Positions 6,818 through 14,676 are shown, numbered from the stretch's first letter. The stretch: DNA of 22,090 bases from an uncultured Succinatimonas sp. (GCA_905201175.1 CAJKNC010000016.1:1-22090), one strand, 5' to 3'. Made by a program: numbers and translations. The notes: generated by a model from the sequence alone, not told the origin.

Positions 6818-7657
6818 ATGGAAAAAAGAATTCTTTTAACTGAATGCAGCGATGATATCGGTTTAATCGCAAAGATTACAAATTGCTGCTTTAATCATCA
6901 TTTAAATGTGGTTCGTCAGGATCAGTTTGCTTCAGCAGAAGATCATAAGTTTTTTATGCGTTCGGTTTTAGAGGGTGATTTCTTTTATGCCGATCGTTTC
7001 ATTGCAGATGTAAAGTCGGTATTGCCTGAGGGGGCTAAGGTCAGGTTAGCTGATAATCACCGCCGTCGTCTATGCATTTTGGTCACTAAGGAATCTCATT
7101 GCTTAGGCGAGATCCTGATGAAGACCTATGCAGGCACCTTAAATGCTGATATCGTAGGCGTTGTAGGCAATTACTCCGATTTAAGCGAGCTTGCCCGCAA
7201 GTTTAATGTGCCGTTTACTTTAGTCTCTCATGAGGGCATATCTCGAGAAGAGCAGGAAAAGCGCCTTATGGAGGTTATCGACAGGCTAGAGTGCGATTAT
7301 GTAATCCTAGCTAAATATATGCGTATTTTATCGCATGAGTTTGTAAGCCATTATCCTTTAGGCAAGCTTATCAATATTCATCATTCCTTCCTGCCGGCTT
7401 TTATGGGAGCTAAGCCCTATCAGCAGGCTTTTGATCGCGGCGTTAAGATTATTGGCGCTACAGCTCATTTTGTTACTGATAATCTTGATGAGGGTCCGAT
7501 TATTGAGCAGGATGTCATCAAGGTCAATCATCGCTATGATCCTAAGAGCTTAGCTAAGGCCGGTCATGATGTGGAGCAGATGGTGCTGATGCGGGCAATT
7601 TCGAAGATCATAGATGATAAAGTCTTTATTCACGGCAATAAGACTGTAGTCTTCTAA
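6818..7657 (+). CDS. purU: Formyltetrahydrofolate deformylase
   Basis: PurU hydrolyses 10-formyl-THF to formate and THF, balancing one-carbon pools and providing formate for formate-dependent purine synthesis. With ATG 6818 the protein is 279 residues (E. coli 280). An N-terminal ACT domain (about 4-80: LLTECSDDIGLIAKIT) is followed by a formyltransferase-type domain with the signature INIHHSFLPAF and the triad N186, H188 and D224 (DNLDEGPII). A TTG at 6806 could add four residues, but ATG 6818 matches the family N terminus; neither has a convincing SD, so translation may be modest. The gene is divergent from gltA and convergent with pdxH. Confidence 0.95.
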   Translation: MEKRILLTECSDDIGLIAKITNCCFNHHLNVVRQDQFASAEDHKFFMRSVLEGDFFYADRFIADVKSVLPEGAKVRLADNHRRRLCILVTKESHCLGEILMKTYAGTLNADIVGVVGNYSDLSELARKFNVPFTLVSHEGISREEQEKRLMEVIDRLECDYVILAKYMRILSHEFVSHYPLGKLINIHHSFLPAFMGAKPYQQAFDRGVKIIGATAHFVTDNLDEGPIIEQDVIKVNHRYDPKSLAKAGHDVEQMVLMRAISKIIDDKVFIHGNKTVVF

Positions 7658-7664
7658 AAAATTC

Positions 7665-7698
7665 ATCCCATTGGAAATTTTCCAATGGGATTGTTTTT
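7665..7698. terminator. Bidirectional terminator between purU and pdxH
   Basis: ATCCCATTGGAA (7665-7676) pairs with TTCCAATGGGAT (7680-7691) around a 3-nt loop. The plus strand continues with TGTTTTT, and the minus strand continues with GAATTTTTT, so it can stop both convergent genes. The pdxH stop codon (7697-7699) overlaps its plus-strand T tract. Confidence 0.9.
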
Positions 7699-8341
7699 AA
7701 GGAGCTAAGCGCTGCGGCTTATCCCAGGCGCCTTCTGCATTTAGGTGATAGATAAAGCGGTCATGCAGGCGATTTTCACGGCCCTGCCAGAATTCAACAG
7801 TGTCAAACTTTACCTTAAAGCCGCCCCAGAAAGACGGAAGGGGTACTTCTCCTTGCTTGAATTTTTCCTTTACCTCAAGAAACTTGCTTTCGAGTATGCC
7901 GCGGGTAGAAATTAGCTTTGATTGATGCGATGCCCAGGCGCCTAATTGACTGCCGCGCGGACGGGAGTGGAAATATTTTAAATCGGCAACTAATGACTGT
8001 CTGGATGCCGTACCTAAGAACATTACCTGTCTTTCCAGGTAAAACCAAGGGAAGAGCATGCATACCTTAGGATTATCTTTGATTTGCTGAGCTTTTCTTG
8101 AGCCTAGATTGGTATAGAAAATCAGATTTTCTCTATCATAGTCTTTTAATAAGACCATGCGCGAAAAGGGCTGATTGCTGCTGTCAACAGTGCTTACGAC
8201 TACGCCGTTAGGATCATATAAGCCTGAGTCGATGGTTTGCTGCAGCCAGCGCTCAAACAGATCCATAGGGTGAGCTGGCAGATCCTCTTCGCTAAGGCCG
8301 CCTAATTTATAACTTCTTCTTAAATCAGCAACGTCGATCAT
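7697..8341 (-). CDS. pdxH: Pyridoxamine/pyridoxine 5'-phosphate oxidase
   Basis: This FMN enzyme oxidises PNP or PMP to pyridoxal 5'-phosphate using oxygen, the last step of de novo and salvage B6 synthesis. The 214-residue protein matches E. coli PdxH (218 aa): LRRSYKLGGLSEEDLPAHP at the start, FYTNLGSRKAQQI and MLFPWFYLERQV in the FMN-binding barrel, YFHSRPRGSQLGAW, and the C-terminal signature GEVPLPSFWGGF...EFWQGRENRLHDRF...RLAP. I chose ATG 8341 (MIDVADLRRSY); a start 48 nt upstream would add 16 residues (MGIATFF...) without family support. AGAAGA lies just upstream as a modest SD. It is a single gene facing purU and divergent from ackA. Confidence 0.95.
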   Translation of the reverse strand: MIDVADLRRSYKLGGLSEEDLPAHPMDLFERWLQQTIDSGLYDPNGVVVSTVDSSNQPFSRMVLLKDYDRENLIFYTNLGSRKAQQIKDNPKVCMLFPWFYLERQVMFLGTASRQSLVADLKYFHSRPRGSQLGAWASHQSKLISTRGILESKFLEVKEKFKQGEVPLPSFWGGFKVKFDTVEFWQGRENRLHDRFIYHLNAEGAWDKPQRLAP

Positions 8342-8406
8342 AATTTTTCTTCTAAAATTTGAGTTGTAAAAAAATGTGGCAATCCCCACGTTTACTATGA
8401 TTTTAT

Positions 8407-8436
8407 ATTGATCATATTCAAAAATCGACGATCAAT
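8407..8436. promoter_or_regulatory. Inverted repeat and FNR-like box between pdxH and ackA
   Basis: TTGATCATATTCAA at 8408-8421 matches the FNR consensus TTGATnnnnATCAA at nine of ten fixed positions. The same DNA also forms a longer repeat, ATTGATC (8407-8413) and GATCAAT (8430-8436). It lies 66 bp upstream of pdxH and about 130 bp upstream of ackA. An anaerobic switch at ackA would make sense, but the site is only a pattern match. A possible ackA -10 (TATAAA) is at 8500-8505 without a clear -35. Confidence 0.3.
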
Positions 8437-8549
8437 TTATCCTTGCGGTAACAAGTTTTCCTACAAAATGATAAAATATCTTAGATTAAAATGACTCTGT
8501 ATAAAATAGGGCCAAATTCGTTTTTACTAATAATCGGGATAATAACAAG

Positions 8550-9770
8550 ATGAATAAATACGGTTCAACCGCTCTCGTTATCAATTGCGGTAGCTCTTCT
8601 GTTAAATTTGCCATTTTAGATCCAAAAGATGGTCATACTTATTTAAGTGGCATTGCCGAGGCTTTAGGTTTAGACGAGGCTCGTATTTCTTGGCGATTTG
8701 AAGATCAAGATAAGGAAAAGGCTTCTTTAGGCGCAGGTGCAGGTCATGATCGCGCTTTAGAGTTCTTAGTTAAGAATATCATGTCTCAAAATGAAGAGCT
8801 GCACGATTCAATTGTTTCCTGCGGTCACCGTATAGTTCAAGGCGGCGATATTTACAGTGAGCCAACCTTAATTGATGATGAAGTTGTTGCTAATATTGCT
8901 AAGGTAATTCCGTTTGCTCCTTTGCATAACCCGGCTCATATTTTAGGTATTGAATCTGCCCGTAAGAATTTCCCTAACATTCCTCACGTTGCAGTATTCG
9001 ATACAGCCTTCCATCAGACTATGCCTCCTAAGGCTTATCGTTATGCTATTCCTGAGACCTATTATACTGATCTGCATTTACGCAAGTACGGCGCTCATGG
9101 AACCTCACATATGTATATTGCTCAGGAGACTGCCAAGTTCTTAAACAAGCCTCTTGAGGAGACCAACGTTATTACCTGCCATTTAGGCAACGGCGCTTCT
9201 GTTTCTGCAGTTAAGGGCGGCAAGTGCATGGATACTTCCATGGGCTTAACTCCGCTTGACGGCCTTGTCATGGGTACTCGCTGCGGCTGCATTGATGCCT
9301 CTGTAGTCTTCTTCCTCTGTGATCGCCTGAAAATGACCCCTGAGCAGGTTAAGGATGTCTTCAACAAGGAATCCGGCATGCTGGCTTTATCAGGCATTTC
9401 TTCTGACATGCGTCCTATTGAGGAAGGCTATATTAAGGGAGAGCCTAAGTGCGTATTAGCTTTTGACATATATGCCTATCGTTTAGCTAAGTTTATTGCT
9501 TCTTACTATGTACCTTTAGGACATGTAGATGCCATTTCCTTTGCCGGCGGCATCGGTGAGAACAGCGATATTATCCGCAAGCTTACCTGCGATCTCTTAA
9601 AAGAGCCTTTTGGTCTTGAGATTGATGACGAGCTCAACTCTAAGTTTATGGGCTTTAAGGGCAACGGCTCAGGCAAGATCTCTACTGAAAGCTCTAAGTC
9701 TGCTATCTTCATGATTCAGACTAATGAAGAGCTGATGATTGCTCGTTCTGCCATGAAGTTTGTTAAATAA
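8550..9770 (+). CDS. ackA: Acetate kinase with altered TRSGD motif
   Basis: AckA converts acetyl phosphate and ADP to acetate and ATP, a main ATP source in fermenting cells. The 406-residue protein aligns with E. coli AckA (400 aa). ASKHA-fold motifs and active-site residues are present: N12 (NCGSSS), R94 (HRIVQGG), D151 (FDTAFHQTMP), H183 (YGAHGTSH), HLGNGASVSA (211-220), R244, GGIGEN (333-338) and E393/E394 (TNEEL). The usual GTRSGD(I/L)DP block instead reads GTRCGCIDAS, so Ser, Asp and Pro are replaced at 245, 247 and 250. The catalytic Arg is kept, so the enzyme is probably active. ATG 8550 is the only start fitting the family N terminus; its SD (AATAACAAG) is weak. pta, its usual partner, does not follow; an ABC exporter does. 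Confidence 0.95.
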   Translation: MNKYGSTALVINCGSSSVKFAILDPKDGHTYLSGIAEALGLDEARISWRFEDQDKEKASLGAGAGHDRALEFLVKNIMSQNEELHDSIVSCGHRIVQGGDIYSEPTLIDDEVVANIAKVIPFAPLHNPAHILGIESARKNFPNIPHVAVFDTAFHQTMPPKAYRYAIPETYYTDLHLRKYGAHGTSHMYIAQETAKFLNKPLEETNVITCHLGNGASVSAVKGGKCMDTSMGLTPLDGLVMGTRCGCIDASVVFFLCDRLKMTPEQVKDVFNKESGMLALSGISSDMRPIEEGYIKGEPKCVLAFDIYAYRLAKFIASYYVPLGHVDAISFAGGIGENSDIIRKLTCDLLKEPFGLEIDDELNSKFMGFKGNGSGKISTESSKSAIFMIQTNEELMIARSAMKFVK

Positions 9771-9779
9771 TAGCTATTC

Positions 9780-9808
9780 TTGCAAACGCTGATTGTGTCA
9801 TCTAATAT
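9780..9808 (+). promoter_or_regulatory. Candidate promoter of the MsbA-like gene
   Basis: TTGCAA (9780-9785), exactly 17 bp, then TAATAT (9803-9808) form a good sigma-70 pattern with a predicted start near 9815. It begins 9 nt past the ackA stop. The hairpin terminator at 9830-9860 lies between this promoter and the gene. Confidence 0.5.
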
Positions 9809-9829
9809 AGAAGGCGTATTGTGAATCAG

Positions 9830-9860
9830 ATCCCTGTATGCTCACATACAGGGATTTTTT
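9830..9860 (+). terminator. Terminator after ackA, inside MsbA-like gene leader
   Basis: TCCCTGTATG (9831-9840) pairs perfectly with CATACAGGGA (9845-9854) around CTCA, extended by an A-T pair, followed by T6. It ends only 15 nt before the next start codon, so it either ends ackA mRNA or attenuates the downstream gene. Confidence 0.9.
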
Positions 9861-9875
9861 AACTGTATAGAGCAG

Positions 9876-11687
9876 ATGAATAATAAATCACCACGAAAAT
9901 ATCCAATTGTATTAAGTGACGTTAAAGCCAATCCTAGTACTAGTTTTTGGCGTGGTTATCGTCAATTTTGGCCCTTTTTGAAACCCTATGCCTGGATTGC
10001 AGTTTTAGGCTTGCTGCTGACCATACCTGTAGGCGCTTTAGATGCCGTTGTGGCATCATTCCTAAAGCCGTTTATGGATAAGGTTATGGTGTCGCAGGAT
10101 AAGAGCTTTGCTTATTATGTGCCCTTGTTCATTATAGGTTTTTCTTTAGCTCAGGGATTATTTTTATATTGCTCGGCATATGTAAACTCATATGTCGGCA
10201 ACCGCATTGCTATGGATGTGAAGCTAAAGCTTTATAAAAAGCTTATAAATATGAATACTGCTTTCTATAATGCGAATAATTCAGGTAGCGTAATTTTTCG
10301 TTTTGCCAGCGATCCTGATTTGGCAACTTCAGGATTAATTTCTAATATTAGGCTGTTTTTAACCAAATTCTTTTCTTCAGTTTCCTTAGTATTTGTGCTT
10401 ATCTACAATTCCTGGCAGCTGTCATTCGTAGCTTTAGGAGTATTATTGCTGCTCTTTGTGCCTATGCAGATTGTACGCAAGCGCGTCAAGCAGATTGTAA
10501 ATCGAACCGTAGGCGCCAATTCCAACATTATGACTTTATATAATGAGACCTCTCAGGGAAATCGGGAAATTAAGTCTTTTAACTTAAAAGAACAGATGTT
10601 TAAGCATTTTTCTGAGACTATGGGCTATTTATTCCGTCTCAATATGAAGATTGTCCGCGATACTAACTGGCTTGCCCCGGTAATGCATCTGATTACGGCT
10701 TTCGGCGTGGCCGGCGTTTTGTATTTCGGCCTGCATCTGATTTTGACCGGAGAGATCACCTCAGGAGGCTTCGTAGCTTTCTTAGCGGCTCTTATCATGC
10801 TTTATACTCCAATTAAAAGTATTGGCAATAATTACATCAGCGTGCAGCAGGCTTTATTAGCTTTAGACCGCATCTATCAGCTTTTAGATGAGCACAGCTT
10901 TGAAAATGAGGATGATAGCAGTAAAGATAAGCTAAAAAATATTAAAGATGAAATTGCATTTAAGCAAGTTCATTTTTCCTATACGAATGAACGTGAGATT
11001 TTAAAGGGCATCAGCTTTAAGGTTAAGGTCGGCACCAAGGTGGCCTTAGTGGGAAATTCCGGAGGCGGAAAGACCACTGTATGCTCACTAATCCCCAGAC
11101 TTTATGATATAGATTCAGGAGAAATCTGTATTGACGGACGAAATATTACGGATTTCAGCTTAGATTCCCTGCGCTCTCAGGTCGCTATGGTATTTCAGGA
11201 TAATTTCCTCTTTGAAGGAACTATCCGCGAAAACTTAATGTTCGGCCGCATGGATGCAAGTCAGGATGAAATCGATAATGCAATCAGGAGCGCTTATCTT
11301 GATGATTTTGTCTATAGTCTGCCTCATGGCTTAGATACAGTAATAGGCGAGCGAGGCTTACTGCTTTCAGGCGGACAAAAGCAGCGTCTGGCAATTGCAC
11401 GTGCAATTTTAAAGAATGCTCCGCTGGTTATATTAGACGAGGCTACCTCAGCTTTGGATAATAAGTCAGAGAAGGTAGTACAGAAAGCTTTAGATAGGCT
11501 TATGGAAGGACGCACCACCATTGTAATTGCTCACCGCTTATCTACTGTCATGGATGCAGATAAAATCCTGGTTATAAATGACGGACAGATTGTGGAAGAG
11601 GGCAATCATCAGGAATTATTGGCCTTAAACGGTGCTTATGCAGTTTTGTACAACTCGCAGTTTAATAAAACGCACAAGCAGCGCTGA
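9876..11687 (+). CDS. msbA: MsbA-like lipid A/lipid exporter, ABC half-transporter
   Basis: It is an inner-membrane homodimeric ABC exporter; the most likely role is flipping core-lipid A to the outer leaflet. In 603 residues it has a six-helix type IV exporter domain (about 35-320, helices near 38-60, 80-103, 160-178, 182-199, 268-288 and 296-312) and an ATPase domain. Walker A is GNSGGGKTT (393-401), Q-loop Q441, signature LLSGGQKQR (496-504), Walker B LVILDEATSALD (517-528) and H-loop H553. The order and length resemble E. coli MsbA (582 aa), with a 20-residue polar N-terminal extension. Other lipid or peptide exporters share this architecture, so the substrate is inferred. The SD is weak (AGAGCAG). 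No lpxK follows, unlike in E. coli. Confidence 0.75.
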   Translation: MNNKSPRKYPIVLSDVKANPSTSFWRGYRQFWPFLKPYAWIAVLGLLLTIPVGALDAVVASFLKPFMDKVMVSQDKSFAYYVPLFIIGFSLAQGLFLYCSAYVNSYVGNRIAMDVKLKLYKKLINMNTAFYNANNSGSVIFRFASDPDLATSGLISNIRLFLTKFFSSVSLVFVLIYNSWQLSFVALGVLLLLFVPMQIVRKRVKQIVNRTVGANSNIMTLYNETSQGNREIKSFNLKEQMFKHFSETMGYLFRLNMKIVRDTNWLAPVMHLITAFGVAGVLYFGLHLILTGEITSGGFVAFLAALIMLYTPIKSIGNNYISVQQALLALDRIYQLLDEHSFENEDDSSKDKLKNIKDEIAFKQVHFSYTNEREILKGISFKVKVGTKVALVGNSGGGKTTVCSLIPRLYDIDSGEICIDGRNITDFSLDSLRSQVAMVFQDNFLFEGTIRENLMFGRMDASQDEIDNAIRSAYLDDFVYSLPHGLDTVIGERGLLLSGGQKQRLAIARAILKNAPLVILDEATSALDNKSEKVVQKALDRLMEGRTTIVIAHRLSTVMDADKILVINDGQIVEEGNHQELLALNGAYAVLYNSQFNKTHKQR

Positions 11688-11694
11688 TTGATTT

Positions 11695-11725
11695 AAAGCC
11701 TCACGCTTAAAAGTGAGGCTTTTTT
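11695..11725 (+). terminator. Terminator of MsbA-like gene
   Basis: AAAGCCTCAC (11695-11704) pairs with GTGAGGCTTT (11713-11722) around an 8-nt loop, and the T-run extends to 11725. The convergent DUF2786 gene ends at 11724, so the element may also mark its 3' end, though the minus-strand U tract is short. Confidence 0.88.
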
Positions 11726-12476
11726 AATACAGGTTTAAATAATTATTCTTATCCTCACCGTAAACAGCTTTGTTGATTTTCACCCTTTCGCCGTCTTTAA
11801 GTCCTTGAGCAAAGGCCTGCAGCTCTGCTTGATTTACTCGTCTTTGGCGTGAAAGCTGGGGCTTGAGGCTGGGGTATCTGGCATTTACAAATTCAGCAAG
11901 ATCTGCAGGCAGCGTAATTTCCGTAACGATTAAATTTGAGCATACGGCTTGAAGATAGCCTATAAGGTAGAGATCTGTTTGCTTCTTTAAGCCGGAGCTT
12001 TGCTTAGCTGGCTTGGATTTTAAAATATTTTTGAGCATTTTCTGAAGTGAGTGCTGCATAAGCGGAGCTAGAGTAGATTTTTCTTGGCATGAGCTCGCTT
12101 TTAGATTTTTTTGATAGGATTTTTTAGCATTAGCTAAAGCCCTGTCTAAAAAAGCAAAGATATATTTAGCCTGCAGAAGCGAGGCATGATCTCCAATAAA
12201 GATTAAAGTTTTGGGAGTTTTAGTACCTAGGACATAGCATGAAGCCAGATTTTTAATGATATAGGCAGCTGACGAGGAAATTCCTTTATGATTGATCCCT
12301 CGCGAAAAGCTTAAAGATAATTCCGTAAATTTACAAGCTTTCAGCGCATGGAGATCAATTTTATATTTCTGCATCAGTTTATGAGCTCTTTTAAGAGCTA
12401 AGGCAGCTTCATGCGGATTAGAGCTTTTAGAGAGAGCTAAAAGCTTCTCTATCTGGTCTATATATCTGTCGCTCAT
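11724..12476 (-). CDS. DUF2786-domain protein of unknown function
   Basis: The N terminus (about 5-45: YIDQIEKLLALSKSSNPHEAALALKRAHKLMQKYKID) fits the DUF2786 family pattern, a helical hairpin with the NPHEA motif found in bacterial and phage proteins of unknown role. The rest of the 250 residues is Lys/Ala/Leu-rich and basic, with no signal peptide or membrane segment, so a cytoplasmic nucleic-acid-associated protein is conceivable but unproven. The start codon has no SD; a perfect minus-strand TATAAT (12483-12488) lies 6 nt before the ATG, so the mRNA may be leaderless. It faces the MsbA-like gene and is separated from the GH13 gene upstream by a hairpin. No phage genes are nearby. Confidence 0.75.
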   Translation of the reverse strand: MSDRYIDQIEKLLALSKSSNPHEAALALKRAHKLMQKYKIDLHALKACKFTELSLSFSRGINHKGISSSAAYIIKNLASCYVLGTKTPKTLIFIGDHASLLQAKYIFAFLDRALANAKKSYQKNLKASSCQEKSTLAPLMQHSLQKMLKNILKSKPAKQSSGLKKQTDLYLIGYLQAVCSNLIVTEITLPADLAEFVNARYPSLKPQLSRQRRVNQAELQAFAQGLKDGERVKINKAVYGEDKNNYLNLY

Positions 12477-12482
12477 AGCATG

Positions 12483-12488
12483 ATTATA
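12483..12488 (-). promoter_or_regulatory. -10 element at DUF2786 gene start
   Basis: A perfect TATAAT on the minus strand would place the transcription start at or next to the A of the ATG at 12476. The -35 region is poor. Confidence 0.35.
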
Positions 12489-12548
12489 TTAAGCTTTGCG
12501 GAAACGGCATATTGCGGCAAGGGAATAATATTCTTGCCTGAATTGAAA

Positions 12549-12571
12549 GCAGGAGAGCTGAGCTCTCCTGC
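12549..12571 (-). terminator. Hairpin terminator after GH13-like gene
   Basis: GCAGGAGAGC (12549-12558) pairs perfectly with GCTCTCCTGC (12562-12571) around 3 nt. On the minus strand it is followed by TTTCAATT, a short U tract. It lies 8 nt past the GH13-like stop codon. Confidence 0.7.
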
Positions 12572-12579
12572 CTGATGCG

Positions 12580-14655
12580 TCAGTCCTGAGACTGTGAATT
12601 TAATTCTTCAGAATTATTGACGATTACAGCTGTACGGGCAGGTATGGTGATGCTCTTGCTTGAAGTTAATTCTTTTAAGAATCTCTTTTCAAATTCCTCG
12701 TTGGTACGAGTAGCGCCATAGCACTGTACAGACAGCTTTTCACGCGAAAGCATTTCATAGAGCGCTTCTAAGCCCTCGCCGTGATCGACGCGTCTGACAT
12801 TACGTCCTGAAAGAGGGATCAAGAGAGTTTCACCGCTGTCGGCAGTATCGTCGTCGTGACAGTCCTCCGGCATGTACATGGCAGCTAAGAGCGGGAACAG
12901 CATTGAGCCTTGTTCGATTTTTACCTGAGTTCTCGAAGCATTTACAAAGACGATTGAGAAGCGATTGTCGTAAATACGGATAAAGGCAAAATGAGCACCG
13001 CCGGCATTGATAAAGAGCATAGAGCCGCGCGAGAGAGCCGGATTTTCCCTGCGGGTTGCTGCAAGCGTTGTAATGCAGGCCTGCACGTCAGCGCTGTTAG
13101 GGCTGGCATGATGTTCCTGCAGAGCCTTGAAAGGAATGAGCGAGCGCGGGCCAATCTCATAATTTTCAATAACATCGCCTAATTCATCGCCCTGATAGAT
13201 GCAGGGAATGCCGCGCCAGGTAAATAAGGTTGCCAGAGCTACTAAATAAAGATATTTGTCGCCGCCTATGATTGAATAGAAGCGAGGCAATTGATCGTTA
13301 TCTAATTGATTGACCAGGCACAGCTTTACCTGCTGCGATACGCCTACGGAATATTCCTCGCAGGTGCGCTTTAGGTCTTCGCCTGTATATGGGGTCGGCT
13401 CGCCTATTAGGTTAACACCGCCGAAGAAGGCGCGGATTGGACCTATGAAGCCTGTGTAGTTGATGCTGCCGTCAACATTGCCCTGATTGCAGATAGCATA
13501 GCGGGCATCCGATGAGAAATAGCCCAGCATAAAGGCATCAATATGCGTGCGGCGGACAGCCTCGCACATCTGCTGCAGGCGCTTGAGATTGTTTCTGGCA
13601 TTGCCGTTATCGCCGACCTGCGAGGCATCATCGATAACCCAGCCGTCAATGCCGTAAGGCGGACGGGTCCATTTGCGGATCACGCTGTTTTCGCCATCAA
13701 AGATTGCATGGCAGGTCGCATAGTTGGAGTAGTCTAATTTTGGATAATTAGCCTTGCCGTCAGAGCAATAAGGCTCTCCCTCTGAGGAGAAGGTGTAGTA
13801 TTCGCGGTAAGGAGAATCCTTATGGTGTAAAGCTCCTTTGCCGGTGCGCTCCTGACGGTCAAACCATGGATGGGTATCAGCGGTATGATTGAAGGTGCCG
13901 TGGAGGATGATCTTGATATCATAGCCTAAAGACAGGGTTCTCAGGCGTTTTAAGGCGCCGTTGCCGCCAAAGTGGGGATCGACCATGTCATAATCTTCCG
14001 TATCGTATTTATGTACGGAATTGGATTTGAAGATTGGCGTTAAGTAGATGCCGTCGCAGCCTAAGCGTCTTAAGTAAGGCAGCATATCGCCGATGCCGTC
14101 TAAGTCGCCGCCGCAATGGACCTCATCAAGATCGATATATTCAAATAATTTAGGCTTTGCCGGAGCATCTGCTTCTATGCGGGTGCCGTCAACATTGAAG
14201 CTTCCGCGTGAAGAGGCGAATTTATCCGGGAAGATTTCATATAAGATGAGATCTAAAGCCCAGGTAGGATGAGTATTGAATAATTCAAAGGCAAAGCAGT
14301 GCTGCAGGAGCGGCCGCTCGCGCGACATGCCTAATGAGCTGTACCAAACAACATCGATGATCTGTTTTTGATCGTCCAGCAGAGCTATCTTAAAGGCATA
14401 GCGCTGTAAATTAGCTCCGCTGTCTATATTGATGGGCGTAACGAAACGATGGATGCCGGAGCTTGTGCCCGTATAATCCATGGGAGTCCGCACAATCTCA
14501 TGCTGAGGAAAGGTAATTAAATGAATACGCAGTCTTTCATGATTAGCTCCGCGCACGAAGAGCACGGCACTGTTGTGGGTGCGACCTGGGGCTGCACAGG
14601 TATGAAAACACTGAAAAGGCAGGCAAGGGCGCAAAGAAGTGGTATTTTGGCGCAT
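12580..14655 (-). CDS. GH13 MalZ-like protein with lost catalytic residues
   Basis: The fold is that of a GH13 alpha-glucosidase of the MalZ type. An N-terminal beta domain spans about 20-130, then the barrel begins with LILYEIFPDKFA (136-147), GGDLDGI (182-188), LTPIFKSNSVHKYDTEDYDMVDPHFGG (205-231) and FTWRGIPCIYQGDE (478-491), followed by a C-terminal beta domain. Against MalZ, region I DGVFNH is HGTFNH (H252), region II GWRLD is GWVID (Arg to V340, D342 kept), region III VGEHFGDAR is LGYFSSDAR (Glu to Y379) and region IV LDSHD is LDNDQ (H to D454, D to Q455). Acid/base and transition-state residues are gone, so hydrolysis is unlikely. The frame is intact over 691 codons (E. coli MalZ about 605). 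SD AAGGAAG precedes the ATG. It starts 21 nt after pepD and is probably co-transcribed. A sugar-binding or regulatory pseudoenzyme is the best guess. Confidence 0.85.
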   Translation of the reverse strand: MRQNTTSLRPCLPFQCFHTCAAPGRTHNSAVLFVRGANHERLRIHLITFPQHEIVRTPMDYTGTSSGIHRFVTPINIDSGANLQRYAFKIALLDDQKQIIDVVWYSSLGMSRERPLLQHCFAFELFNTHPTWALDLILYEIFPDKFASSRGSFNVDGTRIEADAPAKPKLFEYIDLDEVHCGGDLDGIGDMLPYLRRLGCDGIYLTPIFKSNSVHKYDTEDYDMVDPHFGGNGALKRLRTLSLGYDIKIILHGTFNHTADTHPWFDRQERTGKGALHHKDSPYREYYTFSSEGEPYCSDGKANYPKLDYSNYATCHAIFDGENSVIRKWTRPPYGIDGWVIDDASQVGDNGNARNNLKRLQQMCEAVRRTHIDAFMLGYFSSDARYAICNQGNVDGSINYTGFIGPIRAFFGGVNLIGEPTPYTGEDLKRTCEEYSVGVSQQVKLCLVNQLDNDQLPRFYSIIGGDKYLYLVALATLFTWRGIPCIYQGDELGDVIENYEIGPRSLIPFKALQEHHASPNSADVQACITTLAATRRENPALSRGSMLFINAGGAHFAFIRIYDNRFSIVFVNASRTQVKIEQGSMLFPLLAAMYMPEDCHDDDTADSGETLLIPLSGRNVRRVDHGEGLEALYEMLSREKLSVQCYGATRTNEEFEKRFLKELTSSKSITIPARTAVIVNNSEELNSQSQD

Positions 14656-14676
14656 AGTACTCTTCCTTATGTTCTC

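Noticed and set aside
8342..8389. Upstream start for pdxH adding MGIATFFYNSNFRRKI
   Set aside because: Not part of the PdxH family N terminus and overlapping the probable promoter region; ATG 8341 fits better.
12942..13922. Several open frames on both strands within the GH13-like gene
   Set aside because: They are short, overlap the long intact frame and show no recognisable protein; they are shadows of its codon use.
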